A stretch of 64,000 nt of DNA from JAABVY01 sp964496505 (GCA_964496505.1 CAZBZV010000006.1:25772-89771), one strand, 5' to 3'; shown: positions 8,446 to 17,965, numbered from the stretch's first letter. The notes: a model not told the origin generated them from the sequence alone. Numbers and translations: made by a program.

Positions 8446-8683
8446 ACAGCCTCCATATAAAACGCGCTAAAGAACAAATCCGGGTGCCGAATCGGGTTGT
8501 TATATTTCTAATATCGTCACAGTGCAAGGTCTTATTGAGAAAAAACTGAACTAAAATGCCATGTAAAATATACGGCACATACGTGCAGTATCGGATTGCC
8601 CCTCGATTTTTCTTGCGTACTAAGCAAACAGCCCAATCATGTCGACTATTATTAAAATGGGGATTTTAAACAAGGGACGGGAT
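8446..8683. other. shared upstream region of two divergent hemerythrin genes
   Basis: About 240 bases, AT-rich, without a gene. I do not see a consensus sigma-70 promoter or a clear operator; the divergent arrangement implies that both promoters lie here. Confidence 0.4.
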
Positions 8684-9133
8684 ATGCCGCAGAATTCCGA
8701 AAATAAAGACGAAACATCCAACCAGTATATTAGATGGGATGACATCCGTTTCGGCATCGAAAATGAGAAGATCGACGGTCAGCATAAAAGGCTGATAGAT
8801 ATCTGCAACAATCTGTATGATTCTCACCAAAGAGGCGATACAATTGAAGGGATACGCAATACTCTTCTGGCGATCGTGGAATATGCGCGGACACATTTTA
8901 AGGATGAGGAAGGGCTGATGTCGGAAATCGGCTTTCCCGGGCTGAATCGCCAGAAAAAGTCACACAGGGAATTTGTAGACAGGATCACCGGTTTTCTTCA
9001 GGAGCTCAGAAGGGGACATCAAATCAGCGCCCTCCGGCTGCTGGCCTTTCTCAAAAACTGGATCGAGGAACATATAGAAAATGAAGACAAGCTGATCGGC
9101 TGCTTTCTGAAAACAAAGAAGGCGGAAGTATAA
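8684..9133 (+). CDS. bacteriohemerythrin
   Basis: 149 residues from the ATG at 8684, preferred over an in-frame ATG at 8639 because AAGGGA lies at the right distance only before 8684. Di-iron ligands: His in DGQHKRLID, His and Glu in THFKDEEGLM, His in QKKSHREF, and His and Asp in EHIENEDKL. The second hemerythrin of the window is only distantly similar to the first, so this is not a recent duplication. Role in O2 binding or sensing as above; the two may be used under different oxygen levels (inference). Confidence 0.92.
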   Translation: MPQNSENKDETSNQYIRWDDIRFGIENEKIDGQHKRLIDICNNLYDSHQRGDTIEGIRNTLLAIVEYARTHFKDEEGLMSEIGFPGLNRQKKSHREFVDRITGFLQELRRGHQISALRLLAFLKNWIEEHIENEDKLIGCFLKTKKAEV

Positions 9134-9177
9134 AAAGGCTGCCCGTTTTTTTGGCCAGGCATTATCATACGTTTCAA

Positions 9178-11448
9178 TTAGCAATCCAGGATACCATCTC
9201 CATTCGGATCGCAAGGCAAAAAGCCGCCTACGAATACATAGTTTATAATTATAATTGCATCGCTAATATTTACACTGCCATCGCAATTTGCATCTGCGGG
9301 GTCAATGGGATCGGGTTTCAATCCCTTTAGGAATATATAATTTGTCAAAAATACGGCATCTGTCACATTTATCAAGCCATCAGCGTTCACGTCGCCACAT
9401 GTCAAGACCAATGGATCAAATCGAAAGAGTCTTCCTTCACCGGGATATATCTTGACATAAAAGTAGGGAGGAAGTTCTGTTTCATACCAATTGAAAATAA
9501 ATTCCTCTTCAGAATATACATCAACCAGCAATTTCGGAGCAACAAACTGTACTTCATCCAGATATACCTTTACATAAGTTGATTCAGATTGCAAAAGACG
9601 CCTGTTGACGAGCATGAAATAGTACTCACTTCCATCTTGAAATACAGAAGCCTCAATCCAATCCGGATCATAAGTTCCGCTAACACTATCGATGAATCCC
9701 ACGCTTCCGCTGTCAATTAAGCCAACATCGATCAATTCGCATTCCCGCAAGATTGATCCCATTGGCTTGGCGCGGTCGAGGATGTTTTTGAGCGTATACC
9801 ATTTGCTGTTTCTTGTATACACTTGATTCACCGGGTCCCAGTCATATAATCCGACTGTTGGTTGGTTACCATCATAGTGAATACACTCTTCCGGAATGTC
9901 GCATGGACATGTATCTCGAATGCTTTCCTCAGATATTTCAGGATTATAAGATTCCGGTTCATAATTCTGTTGAACTGTATCAGTTGAGAATCCATAAGAT
10001 CCATAAGTCCAAAAGCTAATACCTCTGGCGCCGTGCGCGAGAGAAAGATAAATGCTGACCTTGAACACTTCTTCATTGGGATCCTCCAAATCCCAAAAGC
10101 AGAAGTCACCATCTTTAGGACATCTATTAAACCTGGCAGATCCTAGTACTGACCAGAATTCCCTGTTTTGACGGTTTGATTTATTGTACATTGAATCAAG
10201 AGCACTGGTAAATCGACTGATTGGGTATTGAACGTTCCAACAAGGATCGCCGCATTGATATCGCCAACAGGTCATACATGTATCGGTTGCCAAGGGCATT
10301 CCACAACGATACCAGTAATAATCCGCCAGGACTGCGGGAGGCTGAACTATTTTTGCATAAACCTCAGTTAATGTATAACTGTACCAATTATATGCAGGCA
10401 TATTTGATAACGCATGCACATCTGGTGATGAGTTGTTTCTTAGAAGCACATCTGAAAATTGAATAGCTGGAATTGACCCGCCTCTGGGCTCATCGGCAAG
10501 ATAATATGAGTGAACCACTGATTGATAAGGCGCCAAGTTTGCAAAATAATTGCTCAGGCTATCATCAATTGTATCTCCTGGTATATCTTCAAAGAAGGTC
10601 TTACCTTTTGGATTGTACACACGTATTTTATCAATCTCTAAATCTACCTCATCAAACCAATAGAGTCCTGTACTCAAATAAATGTATGTATATTGAGTGT
10701 CTTCCTCAATCCACTCCTTTTGCAGAAATCTTAAGGGGAATACTTCAAATGAATTGGCATGGCTAAAATCACTCACATATATAGTATCAATAGCCAAAAT
10801 ATTGTATCCGGTTTTTCTGTTTTTCACATCTATTACACATACTTTTGCGGAAGGATTAGCCAGAGAAGGTATTTTCAAATAAAAATCGGCATTGCAGGAA
10901 TCGAGGTCGTCATCTTTAGTCAAGAATGCATATATACTTAAACTATCCCTGGAATCCCCCCAACCAAGCTTATCAAATAGATAGCCCTCGCTATTCAAGT
11001 CAACATCACAAAAATAACCATTGGCGCTTTCTTCCCCAACCTGACCATTAACATCGAAAAAGTAACCATTTAACGTCTGATCACTCTCAATTTCTAAATC
11101 CATAAATAGACCATCTTTGGCAAAGTAATGAAGATATTTGACTGATCTATCACTAATTCTCAATAGATTTTTTGTCAGTGTCCCAGATGAGTTATTACTA
11201 TTAATCGCATTCTCTGCAATCAGCTTCAATCCATATTCATTAGCCTTTTGAGCCGTCAAGGGCGTAACCCAGCCTCCAATATGAGTAGCACCAAATTCAA
11301 CGAGATGAGAATAGGATGTGTCGATGCTCATACGTGATGTATCTGTTGAATAGGGTTCATGATATACCATAACGGGAAACTCTTCTGCGGCTAATGATAG
11401 ACATAGTATATTCAATATGAGAATACGAGATAATGATACTTTTTTCAT
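9178..11448 (-). CDS. secreted protein with TIM-barrel-like region and C-terminal dockerin-like domain
   Basis: 756 residues with an N-terminal signal peptide (cleavage probably after SLAAE or nearby). The centre reads like a glycoside hydrolase-type barrel: HLVEFGATHIGGW near the start, SYYLADEPRGG (an acidic residue after a strand, as in clan-A catalytic acids) and ARGISFWTYGSYG. I cannot assign a family. The last 75 residues form a dockerin-type I-like pair of calcium loops (CGDVNADGLINVTDAVFLT and ANCDGSVNISDAI) followed by the tail PCDPNGDGILDC, shared with the protein at 41077. Base composition is more AT-rich than the neighbours. Likely exported or surface-exposed; the substrate is unknown. 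Confidence 0.7.
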   Translation of the reverse strand: MKKVSLSRILILNILCLSLAAEEFPVMVYHEPYSTDTSRMSIDTSYSHLVEFGATHIGGWVTPLTAQKANEYGLKLIAENAINSNNSSGTLTKNLLRISDRSVKYLHYFAKDGLFMDLEIESDQTLNGYFFDVNGQVGEESANGYFCDVDLNSEGYLFDKLGWGDSRDSLSIYAFLTKDDDLDSCNADFYLKIPSLANPSAKVCVIDVKNRKTGYNILAIDTIYVSDFSHANSFEVFPLRFLQKEWIEEDTQYTYIYLSTGLYWFDEVDLEIDKIRVYNPKGKTFFEDIPGDTIDDSLSNYFANLAPYQSVVHSYYLADEPRGGSIPAIQFSDVLLRNNSSPDVHALSNMPAYNWYSYTLTEVYAKIVQPPAVLADYYWYRCGMPLATDTCMTCWRYQCGDPCWNVQYPISRFTSALDSMYNKSNRQNREFWSVLGSARFNRCPKDGDFCFWDLEDPNEEVFKVSIYLSLAHGARGISFWTYGSYGFSTDTVQQNYEPESYNPEISEESIRDTCPCDIPEECIHYDGNQPTVGLYDWDPVNQVYTRNSKWYTLKNILDRAKPMGSILRECELIDVGLIDSGSVGFIDSVSGTYDPDWIEASVFQDGSEYYFMLVNRRLLQSESTYVKVYLDEVQFVAPKLLVDVYSEEEFIFNWYETELPPYFYVKIYPGEGRLFRFDPLVLTCGDVNADGLINVTDAVFLTNYIFLKGLKPDPIDPADANCDGSVNISDAIIIINYVFVGGFLPCDPNGDGILDC

Positions 11449-11469
11449 AAGATCCCCCCTGTTGAAGGC

Positions 11470-13065
11470 TTATTTTAAATAGATCATTTTTTTTGATATG
11501 GTGTGCCCACCTGATTTCAGCATATAAAAATAAATACCCGATGGCAATGCCTTTCCATTTTCGTCATTACCTTCCCAACTAGTGATATGATATCCTCCCT
11601 TCTTTTTACCGTTGCATATTGTTTTTATCTTTTGCCCCAAAATATTATAAATGCTAATTTCAATTTCTCTGTCGGATATGCCATGCAGATAGTATTCGAT
11701 TATTGTTCTGTTGTTAAACGGGTTAGGATAATTCTGCTTTAAGATGTCGTAATTTTGAGGAAGGGGAACATCCGGTTCATCTTCTGCAGGTGTAGGAAGC
11801 TGGCTGTCTCCGGCAAATACATACAAATAGCCCTTGTTATAGTAGGGATTAACTGAGCCATCGGCACCAACAGCCAGATCATCAACACCATCACCATTAA
11901 AATCGCCTGCCGGGCCAACAGACTTGCCGAAAGCATAACATGCAGGAGAAATAGAACTAAAAGGCATTATTATATCCGGTATAGTATCCATATCGTAGGC
12001 ACCAAAATAAACGAAAACCTCTCCTGAACCATAAGCGTAACTCGTCCAGCCTACGGCAATATCGTCCCATCCATCATGATTGATATCTCCGCATATACTT
12101 ATGGTCTCCCCTAATTCCTGCAGGATCTTCGGGATGGTGTCGAAGGGATTTCCACCGTAAAAAATACAAACTGGGAATCCTCCTGAAAGTACAGAAAAAT
12201 CATCATATCCATCTTGATTAATATCGCCAAGGCCGACAACGTCTCCACCAAAGTGACCTACTCCAGGTGCATCATCGAATGGCGACCATATCCTTAAATC
12301 AAATTGACCGTCAAGCTCATCTCCGCCGTGGTAGATAGCAATGAAACTCGGCCTCGAATTTGAAGCAGGTGTAGTTCCATAATCTGCATAGCCATCCCCA
12401 TTTATATCTCCAATACAATCACCATATAGAAAAAAAGATTGATCCTGATCATATTCAATGAGTATAGAGTCATCAGGCACGGTATCCATGGATTCATAGA
12501 TCTCATAAATATAAAAGGCACCATCAAGAGGGTATTGGAGGCTTGGGGCAGAAATAATCAATTCATTATAACCATCATTATCTGTATCATCACTTCTGAT
12601 ATCATCGCCAAAACCCATTCCAGTTTCATAGGCAAAAGAGATGTCCGGCTCTGTCTTGGAATAGAAATTATCTCCGCCAAAATAGAGGTCAACATATGCA
12701 GCCTCGGCATAAACGCTGCGATACATCGCCAGCTCTTTATAACCGTCGCCATTTAAATCATCGAGCCAACTGAGATTGCCTGAATAATTTTCATATATCC
12801 TCTCGGGCAATGTGTCAGGATTTAATCCACCCTCAAACACCCTGATGACATTATCTCCCCAGGCACCCACGAATATCTCAGGGAAACCATCATCATCCAG
12901 GTCTCCGGGAGATTGAACCGAATATCCCATATCTGATGTATAAGTGTCGCCCCTTGCGTAAAAGATCAATTCCAGGTTCTGGGCAAAAAGCCCTGTCTGT
13001 TGGGTAATCAGAAAACTGACCGTGATCACCAATAATGCCCTGAGGCTAAAAAATAGAAATCTCAA
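11470..13065 (-). CDS. FG-GAP (integrin-like) beta-propeller protein with type IX sorting-type C-terminus
   Basis: 531 residues. A signal peptide is followed by seven calcium-loop repeats of the FG-GAP type, for example DLDDDGFPEIFVG, DLNGDGYKELAMY, DINGDGYADYG, DINHDGWDDIAVG and DFNGDGVDDLAVG, the right number for a seven-bladed propeller. The last 80 residues are a Por/type IX secretion sorting domain (QNYPNPFNNRTIIEYYL, then IYNILGQKI, then SGIYFYML and a basic end), also described as a FlgD-like Ig fold. This predicts export across the outer membrane and surface attachment. It lies 21 bases upstream of the dockerin-like gene and probably forms an operon with it. Confidence 0.85.
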   Translation of the reverse strand: MRFLFFSLRALLVITVSFLITQQTGLFAQNLELIFYARGDTYTSDMGYSVQSPGDLDDDGFPEIFVGAWGDNVIRVFEGGLNPDTLPERIYENYSGNLSWLDDLNGDGYKELAMYRSVYAEAAYVDLYFGGDNFYSKTEPDISFAYETGMGFGDDIRSDDTDNDGYNELIISAPSLQYPLDGAFYIYEIYESMDTVPDDSILIEYDQDQSFFLYGDCIGDINGDGYADYGTTPASNSRPSFIAIYHGGDELDGQFDLRIWSPFDDAPGVGHFGGDVVGLGDINQDGYDDFSVLSGGFPVCIFYGGNPFDTIPKILQELGETISICGDINHDGWDDIAVGWTSYAYGSGEVFVYFGAYDMDTIPDIIMPFSSISPACYAFGKSVGPAGDFNGDGVDDLAVGADGSVNPYYNKGYLYVFAGDSQLPTPAEDEPDVPLPQNYDILKQNYPNPFNNRTIIEYYLHGISDREIEISIYNILGQKIKTICNGKKKGGYHITSWEGNDENGKALPSGIYFYMLKSGGHTISKKMIYLK

Positions 13066-13132
13066 TGTTCAGCATCCATCTATGTGGTTCAATGGAAAGA
13101 TACGTACTTGGATTTTAATGTCAATGTAAATA

Positions 13133-13165
13133 TGTGCGCGGCTCACGGGACGTAAGCCGCGCACA
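13133..13165 (+). repeat. type B hairpin repeat, isolated copy
   Basis: An 11-bp perfect stem (TGTGCGCGGCT / AGCCGCGCACA) encloses CACGGGACGTA, matching the type B pattern GCGGnnCAnnGGGACnTAnnCCGCGCAC. It lies between two minus-strand genes. Confidence 0.75.
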
Positions 13166-13171
13166 ATTTTT

Positions 13172-14341
13172 TTATCCTGCGCGGTGGGTCATCTCGTCGG
13201 CGATGATCTGGTCGCCCAGGCCCTCGACCACTGTCAGGTGATCGAACCAGTAGGCCTCGTCATCGCGATAGCATACGATAAACTTCTGCTCGTCATCCTC
13301 AAGCTTGGCTCGATGATAGCGCATATAGATAAAGTTGTCGTCAACACCAACAACCTCGATCTTGCCGGTGGCATGCGACATGACATACTTCAGCCGCTTG
13401 GCCAGACCGGAGCACTGACGTTTGGCCTCCTCGATCTTGAAATAGGCCTCGGTAATCGGCACCGCATAGGGCTCATTACCGGCGGTGGGACGGCACTGGA
13501 AGACATAATACTGCGGCATACCCATATAGGAAAGCTCGTTCCAGAGCTGCGCCATTACGCTGGGCTTGTCCGAGATGCCCTTGATAATCGGATTCTGGTT
13601 GGTGATAATACATCCAGCCCTTTGCAATAGCTGCACCGCTTCACGGCTCTCGGCGGTAATCTCGTTGGGATGATCGTAGTGACAGACAATATAGATTTTT
13701 CTATCCGGCTGGGAATATTTCGCAAGCATCTCAAGAAGCTCCGGATCGTTTATAAATCGATATGGATTGAAGGCCGTCATCTTCGTGCCGAGACGAATGA
13801 TACGCACATGGTCGATTTCCCGCAGCGTCTTGATGATCTTTTCCAGACGAGGAGTGGGAAGGACCAAAGGATCGCCGCCGGTCAGAAGGACATTATCGAC
13901 CTCTTTATGCTGACGGATATACTCAATACCCTCATCGATATTGTAGCTGACCTCTTGGCCCTTATTGATAAAGAGACGCTTACGGAAACAGTAACGGCAG
14001 AAGGAATTGCAGACCTCATGCACCAAAAGCAATACCGTTGAGGCATATTTGTGCTGAACGCCCTTTCTGACTGTCACAGAGCGTTCATTACAGGCATCCA
14101 TCTCGCCCCAGTCGTTTAATTCTTCCTCATCGGGAATAATTATTCGACGGATCGGATCGTTGGGATTGTCCCAGTCGATCAGACGGAGATAATAGTCATT
14201 GGACCGGAAGGCAAAGAAGCGTGTGACCTCTTTCAGGCGCGCCTTTTCTCTATCACTCAATTGAGGTATGTCGTCGATGTTGAAGATATACCCTGGCTGC
14301 TTTTTTAGTCCGGTTGTCTTATGATCGTTAGTCCCGGCCAT
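13172..14341 (-). CDS. KamA-family radical SAM aminomutase
   Basis: 389 residues. The radical SAM [4Fe-4S] motif is Cys111-x3-Cys115-x2-Cys118 in CNSFCRYCF, followed by LTGGDPLVL (SAM binding) and IIRLGTK. The probable PLP lysine is in HATGKIEVVG. In lysine 2,3-aminomutase two aspartates hold the substrate epsilon-amine (CD and VVDAPGGGGK); here the matching positions read CR and VMSHATGK, so lysine is unlikely and a glutamate-type or other amino acid is more likely (inference from family knowledge). No ablB acetyltransferase is adjacent, which speaks against beta-lysine osmolyte synthesis. AAAGGAGG precedes the ATG. Confidence 0.85.
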   Translation of the reverse strand: MAGTNDHKTTGLKKQPGYIFNIDDIPQLSDREKARLKEVTRFFAFRSNDYYLRLIDWDNPNDPIRRIIIPDEEELNDWGEMDACNERSVTVRKGVQHKYASTVLLLVHEVCNSFCRYCFRKRLFINKGQEVSYNIDEGIEYIRQHKEVDNVLLTGGDPLVLPTPRLEKIIKTLREIDHVRIIRLGTKMTAFNPYRFINDPELLEMLAKYSQPDRKIYIVCHYDHPNEITAESREAVQLLQRAGCIITNQNPIIKGISDKPSVMAQLWNELSYMGMPQYYVFQCRPTAGNEPYAVPITEAYFKIEEAKRQCSGLAKRLKYVMSHATGKIEVVGVDDNFIYMRYHRAKLEDDEQKFIVCYRDDEAYWFDHLTVVEGLGDQIIADEMTHRAG

Positions 14342-14530
14342 AAAACCTCCTTTCCCAAAAAGGTGGCAACATCAATCTCGATGTCACTTGGTTTTAAAGT
14401 CGAGCTTGCACAGAAGCTCTCAGGCGGATGCAATAGCGTCAAAACAGGAAAGCGATCCGCGTGATTCGGTCGAAGTTAAATAATCATGGCAAATCCATTG
14501 AAGCCAAAACTTCGAACCCCTTTAATTAGT

Positions 14531-14559
14531 AATATAACAGATTATGGTTAATCTGTCAA
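14531..14559 (-). promoter_or_regulatory. promoter of the KamA gene with a dyad in the spacer
   Basis: On the minus strand TTGACA (14554-14559), 17-base spacer, TATATT (14531-14536). A perfect 8-bp inverted repeat with a 4-base gap (ACAGATTA-TGGT-TAATCTGT, 14537-14556) fills the spacer, as expected for a repressor operator. It predicts a 5' leader of about 180 bases. Confidence 0.65.
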
Positions 14560-14612
14560 TATTTTATACCCATAAAATACTTCTAAGTTTAAACAAATCT
14601 TTGGATTATACT

Positions 14613-14646
14613 TTCAGGTCATGTGAATATATTCACATGACCTGAA
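14613..14646. promoter_or_regulatory. perfect 34-bp palindrome
   Basis: TTCAGGTCATGTGAATA followed directly by its exact reverse complement, centre at 14629/14630. It lies about 55 bases upstream of the KamA -35 box. The absence of a loop and of a T-run makes it a better protein-binding site than a terminator. Confidence 0.6.
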
Positions 14647-14809
14647 GTCGAGTGTGCAAATCGGTACATTAATAGCGGTAACTCATTGCCCTTCAAAGCA
14701 ATATTTTTGGAATAAATATAGAGTCTGGCAGCTTTTTTGATTGCAGATTATGGCGGTATTTGCAGTAAATCTGCACTGTGATTTTCCGCATACCGGCACA
14801 TTTTTTCGA

Positions 14810-14856
14810 TCCCAAAAAAGAAAATCCTGCGGCCGGAAGGAGATTTCCGGCCGTCA
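14810..14856 (-). terminator. Rho-independent terminator of the RND efflux operon
   Basis: Just past the stop of the RND pump gene on the minus strand: stem GGCCGGAA / TTCCGGCC with a 6-base loop, then a downstream T-rich stretch (TTTTCTTTTTT). Confidence 0.75.
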
Positions 14857-14860
14857 GATA

Positions 14861-17800
14861 TTACTTATTCTCCCGGGCAATTTTTGGTACAAACCATTCA
14901 TACAGTGTTGGTATTAGTACCAGCGTCAGAAATGTCGAGGACAGAAGACCGAACACAACCACCACTGCCAGCGGACGCTGCACCTCCGAACCCAGGCCAT
15001 GCGACAAAAGCAGGGGAATCAGTCCCAGGATAGTTGTCAGGGCTGTCATCAGCACCGGACGCAGCCTCAATACGGAAGCCTGCACGATAGCATCAGCCAT
15101 TGCCATACCTTCACGGCGCAATTGATTGATATAGGTCACCAGCACCAGGCCGTTCTGAACCGCGATTCCGAACAGCGCAATGAATCCGACCGAGGCCGGC
15201 ACCGATAGATATTCGCCTGTTATAAACAGCCCGAATACGCCCCCGATCAATGCCAGGGGCACATTTGTGAAAATCAGCAGAGCGCTCCTGAGGGCGCCGA
15301 ATGACATGTAGAGCAGTATAAAGATCAGAAGAAATGTTACCGGGACTATAATGCTCAGCCGTTTCATTGCCCGTTCCTGATTTTCGAACTGACCGCCGTA
15401 TTCCAAGTAGTACCCGGGCGGTAATTCGATATTGGCCTCAACCTGCTCTTTGATATCTGCCACAACACCGCCCATATCACGCCCGCGAACATTGCCGGAA
15501 ATTACCCAGCGCCGCTGATTCTTTTCGCGGTTGATCTGAATAGGCCCGACCACTGTCTTTACCTCCGCCACCTGTGTAAGCGGAACGAGGATGTCATCGG
15601 CAGTGTGCACCAACATATTTTTGATGGCGTCCAGATCATCACGATATTGTTCGTCATAACGCACATGGATGCCGAACCTTCTGGTGTGAAGATACATCTG
15701 CGATATTATTTCCCCGCCAATGGCGAGCTCGACCACCTCGAGTATTTTCGAGATATTTACGCCGTAACGGGCGCAGGCCCGGCGATCGGCTATGATCTGC
15801 ACCTGCGGCTGACCGAAGCTCTGTTCGGTGGAAAGATCCACCAGGCCCTCAACCGGCTCGATTGCCTCTTTTATTTCATCCGCTTTGGTGCGAAGTATCC
15901 CCAGATCCTCGCCGTAAAGTTTGATAGCAAGCTGGGTTCTTACTCCGGAAAGGAGCTCGTCGAAAAGATTCTGGATCGGCTGGGTGAAATTCAACTGTAC
16001 ACCCGGGTACTCGGAAAGTCTTTCATTTAATGATTTTATGAGAGAGGCCTTGTCCTTATGCTCTCTCCATTCACTCTGCGGTTTCAGCATGGCCTGAATA
16101 TTGGCGAAGTTCACCGGATGTGGATGGCTTCCCGCTTCTGGACGTCCGATCTTTGAGATCGTCTTCTCGACCTCATCGTAACCTTCGATTATACGTTCCA
16201 GTTTCATGACAGTGGCCAGGGCGACCTCGAGTGAGATCGAAGGGGCCATTGTTACATTGACCTGAATCACGCCTTCCTCGAGAGTTGGAATAAATTCGGT
16301 CCCGAGATGAGGGATCAGAAATAGCGATATTACAAACACAGCAACGGTAGTTACCAGAACCGCCCATCTGAAACGAAGCGCTGCTTTCAGAAATCTCTGA
16401 TAGAGATTTTTGAGACCCCTGACAGGTGCAAACTCCTTTCTTCGACCCTTTTTCAGGATAAATGATGAAAGCACCGGTGAAAACAGAAGAGCCGCAGCCA
16501 GAGAGCCCAAAAGGGCGAAAGTTATGGTAAAGGCCATGGGCGAAAACATCTTGTTCTCTACTCCTTCGAGCGTAAATAGGGGCAGGAAGACTATAATAAT
16601 AATACAGACCGAGAATATAATCGGACGCGCCACCTCTGAGCATGCCGCTACTATGATCTCACGCCTGCTCCGGCCTTTATGATTTTCGCCGCCCAGCATA
16701 CGGTAGATATTTTCCACGATTACGATTGAGGCATCCCCAAGCATTCCGATTGCAATCGCAATCCCACCGAGGGACATGAGGTTCGCGGAAAGCCCGGCCC
16801 AACCCATGAAGATCGCGGCAATCAAAGCACAGATGGGAAGCGCCAGGGCGACAATAAATGCGCTGCGGGCATTGCCCAGAAACAGCGCCAGGACTAATAT
16901 CACCAGAAGTGCCCCCTGCAATAGTGCGTTTCGAACGGTAGCGATGGCATTTCCGACCAGGTTGCTTTGATTGTAATATGGCACCAGATGCACACCCTCG
17001 GGCAGAGATTCCTGCACTTCGGGGAATTTCTGCTCTAAGGCGGAAATTACATCTGAGGTGTTAGTTCCGTAGAGCTTCAACACGATCCCGGCTATAACCT
17101 CCTCCTCGCCGTTGAGAGTTACCGCTCCGCGGCGGATTTCACGTCCGAAATCAACCGATGCCAGATCGCCCAGGCGAATCGGGGTACCATCAATTACCTT
17201 CAACTGAAGGTTCCGGAGATCATTCCTCTTTTCGATAAGACCGATTCCGCGGACAAGATATTCCTCCGATCCTATGACCAGAAACTGTCCGCCCGCATTG
17301 CGGTTATTATTCGAAACCGCCTCGACTATATCCTCCAGGCCGAGCTCATATTTATTCAGAGCATAGGGGTTGACACGGATCTGATATTGCAGGACATGCC
17401 CGCCCATGGATAGAACCTCGGTTACACCGGGGACACTCTGAAGTTGATATTTTACGACCCAGTCGTTGATCTCGCGCAGGTAGGCGTCAAGTGGTTTGCT
17501 TCCCGGATTAACCGTGCTGTCGGCAGTGAGATAGTACATAAAAACCTCCCCCAGCCCGGTGGATATCGGGCCGAGTACCGGTTTATCATGCAAATCCGGG
17601 AGCTCCTCGGTGGCGCTGGCTAATCGTTCGGATACGATCTGCCGGGCAAAATAGATGTCAACATCATCCTCGAAGTAAACATAGATCACAGCCATACCGA
17701 AGGCCGAGGTGGACTTGATTAACGTTACACCGGGCAGACCATTCATGGCGGACTCGATCGGAAATGTTATCAGCCGCTCGATCTCCTCCGGAGCCATGCC

Positions 17801-17965
17801 ATGAGCCTCTGCAAAAACAGGCACCATGACCGGCGAGATATCGGGAAAGGCATCAGTGGGAAGGTTTCGGTATTGTATCACACCCAGCACGATCACGCCT
17901 GCCAGAAACAGAAGCACGATCAGCCGATTTCTGAGAATTAGCTCAAAAAAGCCTTTCATTGTCAA
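14861..17965 (-). CDS. heavy-metal efflux RND transporter (CzcA/CusA family)
   Basis: 1034 residues, full-length HME-RND pump of the inner membrane. Family signs: DAFPDISP near residue 37, HGMAPEEIERLITFPIE, twelve membrane helices in two sets, and the helix-4 motif AIAIGMLGDASIVIVEN. In CzcA-type Zn/Co/Ni pumps an extra Asp precedes this Asp in helix 4; here the position is Ala, as in CusA-type Cu(I)/Ag(I) pumps, so monovalent copper or silver is favoured (inference). It forms a tripartite pump with the two genes upstream (adaptor 6 bases away, then TolC-like). No regulator gene lies in the block. Confidence 0.92.
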   Translation of the reverse strand: MTMKGFFELILRNRLIVLLFLAGVIVLGVIQYRNLPTDAFPDISPVMVPVFAEAHGMAPEEIERLITFPIESAMNGLPGVTLIKSTSAFGMAVIYVYFEDDVDIYFARQIVSERLASATEELPDLHDKPVLGPISTGLGEVFMYYLTADSTVNPGSKPLDAYLREINDWVVKYQLQSVPGVTEVLSMGGHVLQYQIRVNPYALNKYELGLEDIVEAVSNNNRNAGGQFLVIGSEEYLVRGIGLIEKRNDLRNLQLKVIDGTPIRLGDLASVDFGREIRRGAVTLNGEEEVIAGIVLKLYGTNTSDVISALEQKFPEVQESLPEGVHLVPYYNQSNLVGNAIATVRNALLQGALLVILVLALFLGNARSAFIVALALPICALIAAIFMGWAGLSANLMSLGGIAIAIGMLGDASIVIVENIYRMLGGENHKGRSRREIIVAACSEVARPIIFSVCIIIIVFLPLFTLEGVENKMFSPMAFTITFALLGSLAAALLFSPVLSSFILKKGRRKEFAPVRGLKNLYQRFLKAALRFRWAVLVTTVAVFVISLFLIPHLGTEFIPTLEEGVIQVNVTMAPSISLEVALATVMKLERIIEGYDEVEKTISKIGRPEAGSHPHPVNFANIQAMLKPQSEWREHKDKASLIKSLNERLSEYPGVQLNFTQPIQNLFDELLSGVRTQLAIKLYGEDLGILRTKADEIKEAIEPVEGLVDLSTEQSFGQPQVQIIADRRACARYGVNISKILEVVELAIGGEIISQMYLHTRRFGIHVRYDEQYRDDLDAIKNMLVHTADDILVPLTQVAEVKTVVGPIQINREKNQRRWVISGNVRGRDMGGVVADIKEQVEANIELPPGYYLEYGGQFENQERAMKRLSIIVPVTFLLIFILLYMSFGALRSALLIFTNVPLALIGGVFGLFITGEYLSVPASVGFIALFGIAVQNGLVLVTYINQLRREGMAMADAIVQASVLRLRPVLMTALTTILGLIPLLLSHGLGSEVQRPLAVVVVFGLLSSTFLTLVLIPTLYEWFVPKIARENK

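Larger units (their letters stand above)
14342..14860. other. intergenic region (519 bases) between the RND operon and the KamA gene
   Basis: No gene seen. It contains, from high to low coordinate, the terminator of the RND operon, a perfect 34-bp palindrome (14613-14646), the KamA promoter with its dyad, and a leader of about 180 bases with small hairpins but no riboswitch class that I recognise. Confidence 0.7.

Noticed and set aside
13133..13165. Terminator of the KamA gene
   Set aside because: The T-run follows the hairpin only on the plus strand, while both neighbours are on the minus strand; the sequence fits the type B repeat.
15605..16643. Long open frames opposite the RND pump gene
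   Set aside because: They are antisense shadows with no ribosome binding site and no family similarity; the pump on the minus strand is full length.
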